Shown here in pieces: positions 7,404 through 16,398 of a stretch of 64,000 nt of DNA. The stretch is from Cohnella sp. OV330 (lineage in GTDB: Bacteria > Bacillota > Bacilli > Paenibacillales > Paenibacillaceae). Under the pieces are notes generated by a model that was not told the origin of the DNA, did no database searches, and worked only from the letters and a program-made list of their open reading frames with translations. Both the position numbers and the translations under genes were made by a program. Each line of letters begins with the position of its first letter. Positions within the stretch are counted from its first letter, which is position 1. Location: the NCBI RefSeq assembly GCF_900112065.1, contig NZ_FOKE01000005.1, forward strand, positions 463,521-527,520. The letters run 5' to 3'.

Positions 7404-9198
7404 ATTCCTTCAGTTCTCCGACGCTTTCTAGGGCCAGCCGCTCCAGTTTGGCAATTGCGACCTTTCCCGTCGGCGAGATAGGAAGCTCCGATACTTGTAT
7501 GTAGTACTTGGGGAGTTTGAATGCGGACAGATGCGGTTTCAAAGATTCGTTCATTTGGCCGGAAGTCGGATGCCGCCCCGGTCTTGGAACGATAAAAGCG
7601 CATAATTGTTCACCGTACAAATCGTCCGGAACACCTACAACGCATGCGTCCTCCACATCCGCTTGCAGGAGAAGCATGCGCTCGATCTCGATGGGAGAGA
7701 TCTTCTCGCCTCCTCTTGAGACCATCCGTTTCATTCTTCCCGTTATCGTGAGATGACGATTGCCGTTAAGGAAGCCGAGATCTCCCGAACGATACCAGCG
7801 ATCGGCAGTCAAGCTTGCACGATTGCTATCCTCGTCGCAGTACTTCATCACCCTGTGGCTCCGAATTTGGATCTCTCCTTGCTCTAGCGCAGGCAACTCC
7901 TCTCCGGTCTCGGGATGGACGATCCTGACTTCCACGCCCCGGTCCACTTTTCCGGCCAAGCTGTGCGCGCTGTTCTCGAATTCCCGAGGAGAGATGGATC
8001 CGCTTAGAAACTTCGCCTGCTTCAACAGCCTGATCATCAGACGCAATAGCTTATTCCCTCTGCTTTCCAGCAAGCAGATACCGTTGGATACCGCTCCCGC
8101 TTCAGACGAACCGTAACTAACCATAAAAAAGATCAGGTTCAAATCTCGCGTGACGCGCTGCAAAATGTCGTTGTTAACCGCAGCGGAGGTGAATATAACC
8201 CCGAGCACCGACGAGAGATCGAATTTATCTCGCTCGCCGCAATTTAGCATCCGCTGGATCATGTAGGGGGTACCGACCAGAAACCGGTATTTGCCTTCAC
8301 TAAGTACGGTAAGCGCGGTAATGGGATGGAACCGGCTCAACATGACGATGCGGATGTTGCATACTTTGAGATTGGTAATAATCGTGGCGAATCCGCCAAG
8401 ATGATAAAGCGGCAGCAACGTCATAACGGAGAATCGGCTAGATACGCGGTCCGTCCATCGCCTGAAGATGTCGGCACCTCTCCGTTTGCCGGCGGCACGG
8501 TCATTGTCGGAAGAGACCAGGAAAGAGGCCGTCGTTCGGAGAACCCCCTTTGGCACGCCTAACGTCCCGGAGGTATATAGAAGAACGAGCGGGTCCTCCG
8601 AACGAATGGACCGACACCTGTCTATCAGTTGCTGTTCTTCCTCGGGGCCGGATATCGCGAGCAACTCCGAGTAGGGGCGGAAAGGAGCGAAAACGTTATT
8701 GGGCTCGTCCACGATAAAAATATGCTTCGGAATCCAAGCAGCGCCGCGTCCGAGCTTGCGGTGCTCCTCCATGAATTCGCTTAAAATAGTCGCGTATGGC
8801 TGCCGATGACCGGTCGCTGTCATAATGAGTACAGCCGGCATCGCGTCGGCAAGCAGAGCCCGAAGTTCATCCTTAGCCGAATAGCTGTTGAACGGCACGA
8901 TCACCGCTCCCGCGCAGGCCGCCGCGAGCATAGAGATAATCCATTCCATCCGCCCCGGCATCAGAATCGCGACGCGGTCTCCCTTTTGAATCCCGACTTT
9001 AATCAACCCTTGCGCCGCGCGCCAAGTCTCCTGCCAAACCTTCAACCACGAGTATTCTTGTCGCTCCTCCGGAAAGCTGAATGCAATATCGTTCGGCGAT
9101 TCTGTCGCGCGTCGCCGAAGCAAGTAGGGGAGCGTTTTCTCATCCATCTCCCCGACCGCCTCGCGCAAAAACGCCCATTCTTTATAACGACCGGACAT
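7396..9198 (-). CDS. AMP-forming acyl-CoA ligase (ANL superfamily)
   Basis: Adenylate-forming enzyme that activates a carboxylic acid with ATP and CoA. The 600 residues carry the family motifs in order: the phosphate loop LLYTSGTLGVPKGV (about residues 208-221), the YGSSEAG adenine motif (about 365), YRSGDLG (about 467), the hinge GRMKRMVSRGGEKISP (about 483) and the catalytic PTGKVAIAKL near the C-terminus. ATG start at 9198 has AGGAGGG 7 bases upstream. It is the first gene of a two-gene operon with the membrane acyltransferase, and a perfect SinR-like palindrome lies 60 bases before its start. Chain length of the acid substrate is unknown. Confidence 0.88.
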   Translation of the reverse strand: MSGRYKEWAFLREAVGEMDEKTLPYLLRRRATESPNDIAFSFPEERQEYSWLKVWQETWRAAQGLIKVGIQKGDRVAILMPGRMEWIISMLAAACAGAVIVPFNSYSAKDELRALLADAMPAVLIMTATGHRQPYATILSEFMEEHRKLGRGAAWIPKHIFIVDEPNNVFAPFRPYSELLAISGPEEEQQLIDRCRSIRSEDPLVLLYTSGTLGVPKGVLRTTASFLVSSDNDRAAGKRRGADIFRRWTDRVSSRFSVMTLLPLYHLGGFATIITNLKVCNIRIVMLSRFHPITALTVLSEGKYRFLVGTPYMIQRMLNCGERDKFDLSSVLGVIFTSAAVNNDILQRVTRDLNLIFFMVSYGSSEAGAVSNGICLLESRGNKLLRLMIRLLKQAKFLSGSISPREFENSAHSLAGKVDRGVEVRIVHPETGEELPALEQGEIQIRSHRVMKYCDEDSNRASLTADRWYRSGDLGFLNGNRHLTITGRMKRMVSRGGEKISPIEIERMLLLQADVEDACVVGVPDDLYGEQLCAFIVPRPGRHPTSGQMNESLKPHLSAFKLPKYYIQVSELPISPTGKVAIAKLERLALESVGELKEYA

Positions 9199-9258
9199 CC
9201 TTGACCCTCCTATGAATTCCTCGCGTTACATTCATTATTCATGAATATAACACGCCCA

Positions 9259-9278
9259 TTGTTCTTTATAAAGAACAA
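9259..9278. promoter_or_regulatory. SinR-like operator before the ligase/acyltransferase operon
   Basis: Perfect 20-bp palindrome TTGTTCTTTATAAAGAACAA, whose 16-bp core is identical to the operator in the eps promoter. On the minus strand a possible -10 (TATATT) lies about 17 bases downstream of its right edge, so the palindrome would cover the -35 region. It sits between two minus-strand genes and can only serve the ligase gene or, less likely, end the FN3/beta-helix transcript upstream. Confidence 0.7.
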
Positions 9279-9285
9279 AAATGAC

Positions 9286-11856
9286 TCAAGGATTGACGAA
9301 GTTCCCGCTCACGATATCATTGGCTTTTAAGGACAGGACGGCTTTGTTAAGCGTATTGTTCCGAATCGTATACGGCGGCGCCCCAATGCCGGCGTAAGCA
9401 GTCTGAATGCCGATCACCGCAATATTGGCATTGATGACGTTCCCCTCGATCCTTGACGCGAGGACGTCGAATGGTTTGCTTCGATCCCAGTAGTCGTTGA
9501 TTCTAACCAGCTCCAACGATTTTCTTTGCATGTTCATCGCATTTACGACGTTATTTTCGAAAACGAAACGGTCCGCCGTCTGAACCGAAACCGGCTGGCT
9601 GTCGCCCAGTACTTCAAATTGCGAATTGCGGATCGTGACGTCCGCTCCCGCCCGCTGAACGACTATTCCGACAGATCCGGAAGTCGAATTCGTTTTGAAC
9701 TTGGCGCGATCAAACACGTATTTAGCCGGAAGACTGATGCCGATTGCTCCCATTTGTCCGCCCTCTGACGCTTCAAACGAACAATCCGTATACGTACCGG
9801 CCGGAAGGGACAGACCGTAGGTCGAATTGTAGTTCACAACTTGCAATCGGTCGAACGTATTCGCCGCCGTGGATCCTCCGACGAACGAGCGCAGCTTGGA
9901 CGGCCCCGATATTTTGACGTTGCGGAAGATCGTCGCTCCGGTGCCGTATACGGACAAACCGCCTTCCTTCGTATCGTCCGCAATCGTAATCGATATGTTG
10001 GACGCCGCGATATCCCCATTCGCCGCCGCAGAAGTATTCAGCGTTCCGTTGACGATGTCCAACCCGTCGATAATCATGTTCGGTCCCGTAACGTTTATAT
10101 AGGAATCGTTCATCTTGTTGTTCAACAATTGAACATCGTGGTAAGCCAATATCCGCGTACCGTCGAAATGATTGTTCTTCGCCACCGTATCCCCCGCGAA
10201 GCTGGCAGAGACGGCGAGACCGATCGCGCCTTTCGAGGACAAATGGTTGTTATCGATGACAGCGCCGCGTCCGTCATATAGAATGACATCATAGCGGGCG
10301 TTATTCCAAAATTCGTTTCCGCGAATCGTAATGTTGCTATTCCAAAATCCGTTCTCGCCGAACCCGCCCTCGACGTCGATGCCGGACATCGGTGCCGTAC
10401 CGTTGATATCGTGAATCCGATTATTCTCGATCAACGTACGGTCGCCGCCGCCGATCGTTATGCCTTGTCGACGGTTGAAAGCGAACTCGGAATCGCGCAC
10501 GACCGTGTTCCCCGCCTGAAGACGTTGCCAATACTCGCCATAGACATTAGCGGCGCTTGGTTGATTAATGACGATCCGCATCTGCGCGGCACCTTTAGGG
10601 ATGTCGATTCGGACTCTGACTTTTGCGGCGGTTTTGGAGATATAGACTTGATTTTTGTCATAAAAGAAAATTTCGAATGACGAGGCATTTCGCCAGTTGG
10701 ATAATTCAAAGTACCCTTGATCGACAAATTGAGACTTCGTTAACGAATACATCTTGATCGTGCGAATTTTATTTATGTCAACGACGGGAGCGCCGGCCGC
10801 GTTTAACCCGCCCGACTCGAAGTTAGCGGCATAAAGATCCGAACCCATCTGTGCCGCGCCGCCGATGAATAGGCCGTCTCCCGTAAATTGCGTCGCCTTC
10901 ACGCCCTGGATCGTGACGTTTTGCGCCCCTTCGATAACGATGCCGTACCCGCCCTCATGCGTGCCGGGGCTGCTCGGGCTATCCTTACCGGAGAAGTCGT
11001 GCGTATCGCGGTCGCCTTTGTACGCCCCCCCTTTAATCGTGACATTGTCCGCGCCGTACCCGATCAGCAGCGTCTTGTAAGATTCCTTGCCGTTCGTTTC
11101 CTTTTGAACGATCGCATTCTGCGCAAGCTCCCATAGTATATTCGCTGCGAGGATAATCTGTTTGTCCTTGGAGATCAGATACGTTCCGGCGGGAACGTAT
11201 ATCGCTTGAACACGCTCGCCGCTCGCCCAAGCGAGCATTCGGTTCAGGCCGTCCGTCGTTCCGGCCGCGTCCGTGCCGTCGTTATGAATATTCCATCGGG
11301 GGAGCTCGACGAGATAATGGCTAGGCGTTCCCGGCACTGTCCCGCTCGAGGCGATCGTCTTGCCCGTCCGATCGATGGCTTTGACCTCGAAGCTGTAGGC
11401 GATGCCATAATTTAATCCGGCCACATTGAATTCGGTGTTCTGAATCGGCTTTGTATTTGCCAACTGTCCGTTCACGTAGACGTTGTATCCTTGCAATTGA
11501 ACGGAACTTACCGCTTCCCAATGGATCGCGACGGAGCTTGGACCTCCGACTGCTTGAACCCCTTTGATGACGACAGGGGCGATTGCCAGCGATACGTCGA
11601 TTCCTTCTTCCTGTTGCGACTGATAGACGGCGGATACCTTCACCTTGTAGGTCTTTTCTCGCTCCAAGCCGGATAGGGCGTATTCGGTCGCCTTGACAGG
11701 CTCCGCGTTTTGTAACTCGCCATCGACGAAAATGTTATAACCGGTCAAGTATGCGCTTTGAATTTCCTCCCAGGAAATAACAACGGAATCCCCTTCGCTC
11801 CTAGCCGATAGGTTAGTGGGCTCCGGCAGATCAAGAGAATTCGTGCTTCCCGCCAT
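9286..11856 (-). CDS. FN3-FN3-beta-helix protein without visible signal peptide
   Basis: An 856-residue paralogue of the secreted protein at 3573-5711. Residues about 12-92 and 97-180 are two fibronectin type III modules (each with a GYN(I/V)(F/Y)V core strand and an A-Y/F-x-(V/F)-x-V end strand). From about residue 187 (LPRWNIHNDGTDAAGTTDGL) the pectate-lyase-3 type beta-helix follows and aligns along its full length with the other copy. The ATG has GGGAGGGGG 8 bases upstream, and upstream of it there are stops and no hydrophobic segment, so no classical signal peptide exists. FN3 modules are usually extracellular, which makes this odd. Catalytic residues not assignable. Confidence 0.8.
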   Translation of the reverse strand: MAGSTNSLDLPEPTNLSARSEGDSVVISWEEIQSAYLTGYNIFVDGELQNAEPVKATEYALSGLEREKTYKVKVSAVYQSQQEEGIDVSLAIAPVVIKGVQAVGGPSSVAIHWEAVSSVQLQGYNVYVNGQLANTKPIQNTEFNVAGLNYGIAYSFEVKAIDRTGKTIASSGTVPGTPSHYLVELPRWNIHNDGTDAAGTTDGLNRMLAWASGERVQAIYVPAGTYLISKDKQIILAANILWELAQNAIVQKETNGKESYKTLLIGYGADNVTIKGGAYKGDRDTHDFSGKDSPSSPGTHEGGYGIVIEGAQNVTIQGVKATQFTGDGLFIGGAAQMGSDLYAANFESGGLNAAGAPVVDINKIRTIKMYSLTKSQFVDQGYFELSNWRNASSFEIFFYDKNQVYISKTAAKVRVRIDIPKGAAQMRIVINQPSAANVYGEYWQRLQAGNTVVRDSEFAFNRRQGITIGGGDRTLIENNRIHDINGTAPMSGIDVEGGFGENGFWNSNITIRGNEFWNNARYDVILYDGRGAVIDNNHLSSKGAIGLAVSASFAGDTVAKNNHFDGTRILAYHDVQLLNNKMNDSYINVTGPNMIIDGLDIVNGTLNTSAAANGDIAASNISITIADDTKEGGLSVYGTGATIFRNVKISGPSKLRSFVGGSTAANTFDRLQVVNYNSTYGLSLPAGTYTDCSFEASEGGQMGAIGISLPAKYVFDRAKFKTNSTSGSVGIVVQRAGADVTIRNSQFEVLGDSQPVSVQTADRFVFENNVVNAMNMQRKSLELVRINDYWDRSKPFDVLASRIEGNVINANIAVIGIQTAYAGIGAPPYTIRNNTLNKAVLSLKANDIVSGNFVNP

Positions 11857-11943
11857 CGTACGATCCCCCTCCCAATGGATAAAAATTTACATCTTAGGGT
11901 ATATCGTATGTCATGCGTCAACCGTAAGGACCAGGCCTTATGA

Positions 11944-12063
11944 TCATATCAAGAGCCGGCCCATACCCGATTGCCGGAGAACGATGCCTCCGAGCAAAAA
12001 AAAGACGATGCCTGTCGTCAGCAAGAAGCCGGCGACGACGATCGTCTTGCGAATGGCCTCCAA
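11944..12063 (-). CDS. 39-residue predicted single-span membrane protein
   Basis: A short frame directly after the preceding membrane-protein gene (10 bases after its stop). It starts at TTG 12063 with AGGGG about 8 bases upstream, reads LEAIRKTIVVAGFLLTTG and has one strong membrane helix followed by a glycine-rich turn and a short basic tail. The reading frame can be extended upstream, but that part overlaps the neighbour and has shadow-like composition. It could be a small subunit or regulator co-translated with the two membrane genes upstream. Not recognised. Confidence 0.45.
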   Translation of the reverse strand: MEAIRKTIVVAGFLLTTGIVFFLLGGIVLRQSGMGRLLI

Positions 12064-12073
12064 ATCGGGGCCC

Positions 12074-12649
12074 CTATTCCCTGAGCGCTGTCGCCGCGTA
12101 CTCGCGTCCGAATCTCCGAACGAGCACGATGAGCCAGATCCCCGCTGCAAATTGGCCCAATCCGGCAAGCAACGTCACGATCGACAAGAAACCGATACCG
12201 TTCAAACCGAACGGTAGAACGAACAGCATAATGACGCTCATCGCGAGACTAAGATGCCATACGGCGCGAAACGACCGAGCCGCTTCCATGCGGTCGATCG
12301 ATGCGGCCGTCCGCGCGAACCCCTCGCATAAGCCGTATAGCAGCGCGAGCATGCATAACGTCGAAAGTCCGATCGCGGACAGCGCAGACAGCGAGTACGA
12401 GCGATCCGACTGCGAGATCGTCACGGTCGCCGGCATCGCGCCCGCCAACTCGGCGATCGACAACGCCAGCATAACCGCCGCAGCCGCCATGGCGATCCCG
12501 AATCCGCGCTGACGGTCCGGCAAGTTGGCGAGACCGATCAGAATTAAAATAAATCCAAGGACGTCCGGCAGCAGGTCGAAGCCGTTAATCCGAAAATCGA
12601 ACAGCGTCAGCCCGATACCCCAGGCGATCTGCGAGCAAGCGGTCCTCAT
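12074..12649 (-). CDS. Membrane protein of unknown function, about five helices
   Basis: A 191-residue protein with about five hydrophobic spans, including GFDLLPDVLGFILILIGLANL near residue 25-45, and short polar loops. No domain is recognised. Its ATG overlaps the stop of the preceding gene (ATGA, 12646-12649), which points to translational coupling with that anchored extracytoplasmic protein. Confidence 0.7.
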   Translation of the reverse strand: MRTACSQIAWGIGLTLFDFRINGFDLLPDVLGFILILIGLANLPDRQRGFGIAMAAAAVMLALSIAELAGAMPATVTISQSDRSYSLSALSAIGLSTLCMLALLYGLCEGFARTAASIDRMEAARSFRAVWHLSLAMSVIMLFVLPFGLNGIGFLSIVTLLAGLGQFAAGIWLIVLVRRFGREYAATALRE

Positions 12650-13476
12650 TTCGCCGCCCTCCTCTGCGCTTTGACGTATTCGCGAATGGCAGCCTGCGTC
12701 GGATAAGGATGCCGCTCCATCGGAATCATTTGAACCCGGCCGATGCCGGCCTCATCCGTATATTCAAGCCGGAGCCGCATTGTGACAGGCTGCAGGTAGA
12801 GCTGCGAATTCTCGGGTGCCGGAAAAGCCGCCGTCAGCGATATCGGCGTACCGGCATCGATCGCGCGCGGAAAGACGGCCGCGTCTGTGCCGAAGTACAG
12901 TTCATACGTAAAGGCCGAGCCGAGTTCGTTCAAAAAAGCGGAGCTAAATCCGGTTACTTTAACGGCTTTTTCCACCCGGAACGACGCCGTACTCGTACCG
13001 TCGCTTGAACTGGACGAGCTGACCCCACTGATCGAACCGCCGCCACCCCTCTCACCCTCCCGGTACACGATCATCTCGCCGATATCCGACTTTTCCAGCG
13101 TGCCGTCGCTATAATATACATCAACCGAATTAATCGTCAGCGGCCCTGCCGATGCGGACGACGCCTCATCCGAGCCGGAATTGAAATGCCCGATCAAGCG
13201 GTACAGCTTCTGGCTCCTGAACGTCATATATTCCGATATCGGATAAAACTGCAACGCCGGCAGCCCCTCGTTCGAGACCGATACGGGCAGCCGCTTGTCG
13301 TCGTTGTTCGCGATGTAATATAGCATGAACGAGTCCCCTGGCGAATCGGACACCTCGATGAGATGCGATAAAAAGCGGCCTTCCGGCAACCGGCTCGTTG
13401 GATGCGAATAAATGTTATAGGCCCAGCTTGCGACGATAAGAATGAAGATCGACCATCCGAAGAATGCTTTTCTCAA
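12646..13476 (-). CDS. Membrane-anchored extracytoplasmic protein of unknown function
   Basis: 276 residues. An N-terminal hydrophobic segment (FFGWSIFILIVASWAYNIY, residues 5-23) acts as signal anchor; no lipobox is present. The rest is polar and beta-rich with a Gly/Ser linker (GGGGSISGVSSSSSSDG, about residues 145-161). Not recognised. First gene of a compact unit with the membrane protein and the 39-residue protein. Confidence 0.65.
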   Translation of the reverse strand: MRKAFFGWSIFILIVASWAYNIYSHPTSRLPEGRFLSHLIEVSDSPGDSFMLYYIANNDDKRLPVSVSNEGLPALQFYPISEYMTFRSQKLYRLIGHFNSGSDEASSASAGPLTINSVDVYYSDGTLEKSDIGEMIVYREGERGGGGSISGVSSSSSSDGTSTASFRVEKAVKVTGFSSAFLNELGSAFTYELYFGTDAAVFPRAIDAGTPISLTAAFPAPENSQLYLQPVTMRLRLEYTDEAGIGRVQMIPMERHPYPTQAAIREYVKAQRRAAK

Positions 13477-13520
13477 ACGCTCTCCCCTTTCGTGCCCTAT
13501 TCCCCGATATCCCTATTGCC

Positions 13521-14378
13521 TCAATCGTCCAACCGCGTCCATGTCGTCCTCACATATCCAAGCTTCATCCCAGCCCGGTCCATATTCCGCTGGCTTTGGG
13601 ATAGATACGCACATTGGCTCACGGCGATCTTGCAGCCGCTCCGGTGCGCCGCGTCGATTCTCTTGTCCAAGAGCAGCCGATGGAGCCCTCTGTTCCGATA
13701 GGCCGGCAGCACGGCCGCGAAGGTGAACGAGGCTTTGTCGTTCTGGATAAAAAGAACGCCCGCCCCCGCGGCGACACCGTCCGCATATGCGAGATAAAAC
13801 TGCCATCCCGGCCGGCCATAGAGCACGCGGTTGTTCGCGGCGACAGACGGGATCCCCGCGTCCGGCAGTCCGGTCCCTTTGCAATGAATGGACGCGTACA
13901 GCTCCAATTGATCCTCCCGAAGCGCCTCGATCGAGATCGAACCCGAACCCGATCCCGTGCCCGATTCCTGAATTGAACCGGGCCCCTCGTGCCTCGCTTC
14001 TCGACGTTCGGGCTCCATATACATAGACGTATGAATGCCGGAGGGATAAAATCCCGCTTCCGTCAGTTTCTTCAAAACGATCGGGCTCGCCAAAGCGGGT
14101 ACCGCTTCGAATTGAACGGCCCGTCCTCTTTCTCGGTAGAACGCGACGATCGAATCGATCGCATCCGCATCCGCCTCGGTCAGCCCCTTTACCGTATTAA
14201 AAGCAGGCCAAGGCATCGTCTTGCTGTAAAAGCACGCGGCATTTCCGAACCGCGCGATCTCGATGCCTTCCGGGTTGCCCGGTCTGTCCCGGATCGCCAG
14301 CATGCGATCCGTCATGAATGCGATCTCCGAAGCCTCGATATCGCGGACGAGCGCGAGCGACGGCAATAAGCCGTTCAT
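13521..14378 (-). CDS. GNAT-family N-acetyltransferase
   Basis: 285-residue acetyl-CoA-dependent acetyltransferase. The C-terminal half has the GNAT core: a beta strand (KASFTFAAVLPAYRNRG), then the acetyl-CoA pyrophosphate-binding signature YRNRGLHR and helix (LLLDKRIDAAHRSG), then a last strand with SQRNMDRAGMKLGY. The N-terminal half resembles a second, degenerate GNAT lobe joined by a Gly/Ser-rich linker (GTGSGSGSISI). Substrate unknown. It is separated by 44 bases from the next gene and may be transcribed alone. Confidence 0.8.
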   Translation of the reverse strand: MNGLLPSLALVRDIEASEIAFMTDRMLAIRDRPGNPEGIEIARFGNAACFYSKTMPWPAFNTVKGLTEADADAIDSIVAFYRERGRAVQFEAVPALASPIVLKKLTEAGFYPSGIHTSMYMEPERREARHEGPGSIQESGTGSGSGSISIEALREDQLELYASIHCKGTGLPDAGIPSVAANNRVLYGRPGWQFYLAYADGVAAGAGVLFIQNDKASFTFAAVLPAYRNRGLHRLLLDKRIDAAHRSGCKIAVSQCAYLSQSQRNMDRAGMKLGYVRTTWTRLDD

Positions 14379-14626
14379 AAGGGGATCCCTCCAGCTTCAA
14401 GGTTTATCCCCTGATTTTACCACCGGTCCATCACGAATGGCCCGTTTTTTTGCCGGCTGCCGAAAAACGCGAGATGACGAATACGAGCGGGACGTACAAA
14501 AACACCAGATTTTTTTGGGTTAGCCCAACTCGCGCCTGCAGACCCCAGAAAAAATAAAGTAAATGCGAAAATATAGCGTTGAGAGTAGATACATCTTTTT
14601 TTAAATCGCATCCAATCGCTTCTTGT
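14379..14626. other. Intergenic stretch without a recognised gene
   Basis: AT-richer than its surroundings. Frames present on both strands (one of 89 codons on the minus strand with some hydrophobic runs) have no good ribosome binding site and no recognised features, so I leave them out. Confidence 0.5.
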
Positions 14627-14663
14627 AAAAAAAGGACCCTTAAGAAAGACGAAAAGTGTCCTT
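14627..14663 (-). terminator. Probable terminator after the TrmH-like gene
   Basis: On the minus strand AAGGAC (14663-14658) pairs with GTCCTT (14637-14632), followed by a run of T. The loop is long (20 bases), so the call is moderate. Confidence 0.4.
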
Positions 14664-14710
14664 CCTCAAGATCCATCTCATCAAAAAGCCTTTCATACAA
14701 TGAATATGCG

Positions 14711-15568
14711 TCAGCGGATCAAACGCTGGCGCTGCGCCTCGAACAGCAGCACCGTGGCGGCCATCGCGACGTTCAGCGACTCGGCATAACCGGTCATCGG
14801 GATAATAATCGGCCGATCGATGAGCGCCGACGCGTCCGCCGACAGCCCCGCGCCCTCGTTGCCGAAGAGCAGCCAGACGTCGCCGCCGGTCAGATCGATC
14901 TCGTAGCAGGAAAGCTCCGCCTGCAGGCTTGTACCGTACAACACCGCGCCCTGCCGCTTCGCTTCGGGCAGGAGCTCGCTCAGCTCGGCCTCGATCGTCG
15001 GCACGCGGAAAAGCGAGCCCATCGTGGCGCGAATCGTCTTGGCGTTGTACAGATCGGCCGTGCCCTTGCCCAGCACGACGGCAGAGGCGCCGCTCGCCGC
15101 CGCGCATCGCACGATCGTGCCGACGTTGCCGGGGTCCTGCACGCCATCGAGCACGACGACGGGTCCTCTACGGTGTATGTCGATCGCGTCGTTCGCGCTG
15201 CTGACGAAGAGCGCGGCCGGGTCGACGTTTCGCTTCAGCGCCACCGCAAAAACAGGCTGAGGCGTCTCGGTCTCGCTGCACTTGGCGATAATGTCCGGCG
15301 ACGCCGGGACCCAGGCCGTCGCAGCGGCCGCCCCTTCGCCCGATCCGGCGCGCTCCGCATACGGCATCAGCTCTTCGGGCAAGCCGTATCCCTCGTCGAA
15401 GACGACCGCCTCGAGCGGCCATCCCGCTTTCAGCGCTTCCTGGACCAGATGGACGCCCTCCAGCTTGAAGCGCCCGCTCTGCTGCCGGTATTTGCGCTCG
15501 GACAGCTTGGCCCATGCTTTTACGCGAGGATTGGCGAGCGAGGCGAGCGCAGGCTCAAAGGCTGGCAT
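14711..15568 (-). CDS. TrmH/SpoU-family RNA 2'-O-methyltransferase (YsgA-like)
   Basis: SAM-dependent RNA ribose methyltransferase with a knotted SPOUT domain. The N-terminal part (NPRVKAWAKLSERKYRQQ, then FKLEGVHLVQEAL) is the substrate-binding domain. The three SpoU motifs are present: VLDGVQDPGNVGTIVR (about residue 138-153), LLFGNEGAGLS (about 228-238) and IPMTGYAESLNVAMAA (about 248-263). 285 residues is normal. It overlaps the KtrA-like gene by 14 bases. Its vicinity to sspI matches the ysgA-sspI pairing in Bacillus. Exact RNA target not shown. Confidence 0.9.
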   Translation of the reverse strand: MPAFEPALASLANPRVKAWAKLSERKYRQQSGRFKLEGVHLVQEALKAGWPLEAVVFDEGYGLPEELMPYAERAGSGEGAAAATAWVPASPDIIAKCSETETPQPVFAVALKRNVDPAALFVSSANDAIDIHRRGPVVVLDGVQDPGNVGTIVRCAAASGASAVVLGKGTADLYNAKTIRATMGSLFRVPTIEAELSELLPEAKRQGAVLYGTSLQAELSCYEIDLTGGDVWLLFGNEGAGLSADASALIDRPIIIPMTGYAESLNVAMAATVLLFEAQRQRLIR

Positions 15569-16229
15569 AGGCTTGCTCCAATTGGGTCAGCTGACCGTTA
15601 TTGCCGACGATGACGAGCACGTCGTTGCGCTGCAGCGGCTTGTCCGCCCGCGGCGTCACGTCCATTTTTTCCCCGCCGTGCTTGATCGCCATGACGTTGC
15701 ACCCGAATTTGACGCGAAAATCGAGTTCTCGCAGCGTCTTGCCGGCCATGTTCGATGGGACCTGCAGCTCGACGATGCTGTAGTCAGGAGAAAGCTCGAT
15801 ATGCTCGATAATGTTCGGAGAGATGAGATGGTGCGCGACTCGCAGCCCCATGTCCCGTTCGGGGAACACGACTTTGTCGGCGCCGATCTTGCTCAGCACC
15901 TTGCCGTGAAGCTCGTTCTGCGCCTTTACGATGATTCTCGGCACGCCTAGGTCCTTAAGAATCAGCGTCGTCAAGATGCTCGCCTGGATGTCCTGGCCGA
16001 TCGCGACGACCACGACGTCCAGATTGCGGATGCCGAGCGCCTTAAGCGCTTCCTCGTCGGTCGAATCCGCGGAGACGGCGTGCGTGACCACGTTCGCCAT
16101 ATCCTGCACGCGCTCCTGGTTCTCGTCGACCGCGAGCACTTCGTATCCCATTTTCGCCAGATACTGGGCGACGCTCGCGCCGAAGCGACCGAGACCTATG
16201 ACGGCGAATTGCTTTTTGCCCTTGGCCAT
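15555..16229 (-). CDS. KtrA/KtrC-type potassium channel regulatory subunit
   Basis: Cytoplasmic RCK gating subunit of a Ktr K+ transporter. The N-terminal RCK domain has the nucleotide-binding loop VIGLGRFGASVA (about residues 10-21), with Asp at the end of strand 2 (LAVDEN), and binds ATP/ADP or NAD(H). The C-terminal TrkA_C domain spans about residues 135-224. 224 residues is the family length. No membrane KtrB/D subunit is nearby, so the partner is elsewhere, as for ktrC in B. subtilis. Start ATG has GAGGAACC upstream. Confidence 0.9.
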   Translation of the reverse strand: MAKGKKQFAVIGLGRFGASVAQYLAKMGYEVLAVDENQERVQDMANVVTHAVSADSTDEEALKALGIRNLDVVVVAIGQDIQASILTTLILKDLGVPRIIVKAQNELHGKVLSKIGADKVVFPERDMGLRVAHHLISPNIIEHIELSPDYSIVELQVPSNMAGKTLRELDFRVKFGCNVMAIKHGGEKMDVTPRADKPLQRNDVLVIVGNNGQLTQLEQAYASL

Positions 16230-16398
16230 GCCGAAGGTTCCTCCTCGTTGCTGCCTTGCCGGCTTCGCTTTTCGTGTTTTCCATTATAACACGGACCCGC
16301 GCGCCGGATAACCGCCATTCGGGACGGAGACGCTATATTGGCGGCAGGCCCGGTCACGCCCCGGTCTGCGGACGACCGCTTCGAGGAGGATCAGAGCC

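Noticed and set aside
14431..14700. 89-codon minus-strand frame in the gap after the TrmH-like gene
   Set aside because: Lies across a probable terminator, has no ribosome binding site and no recognised features.
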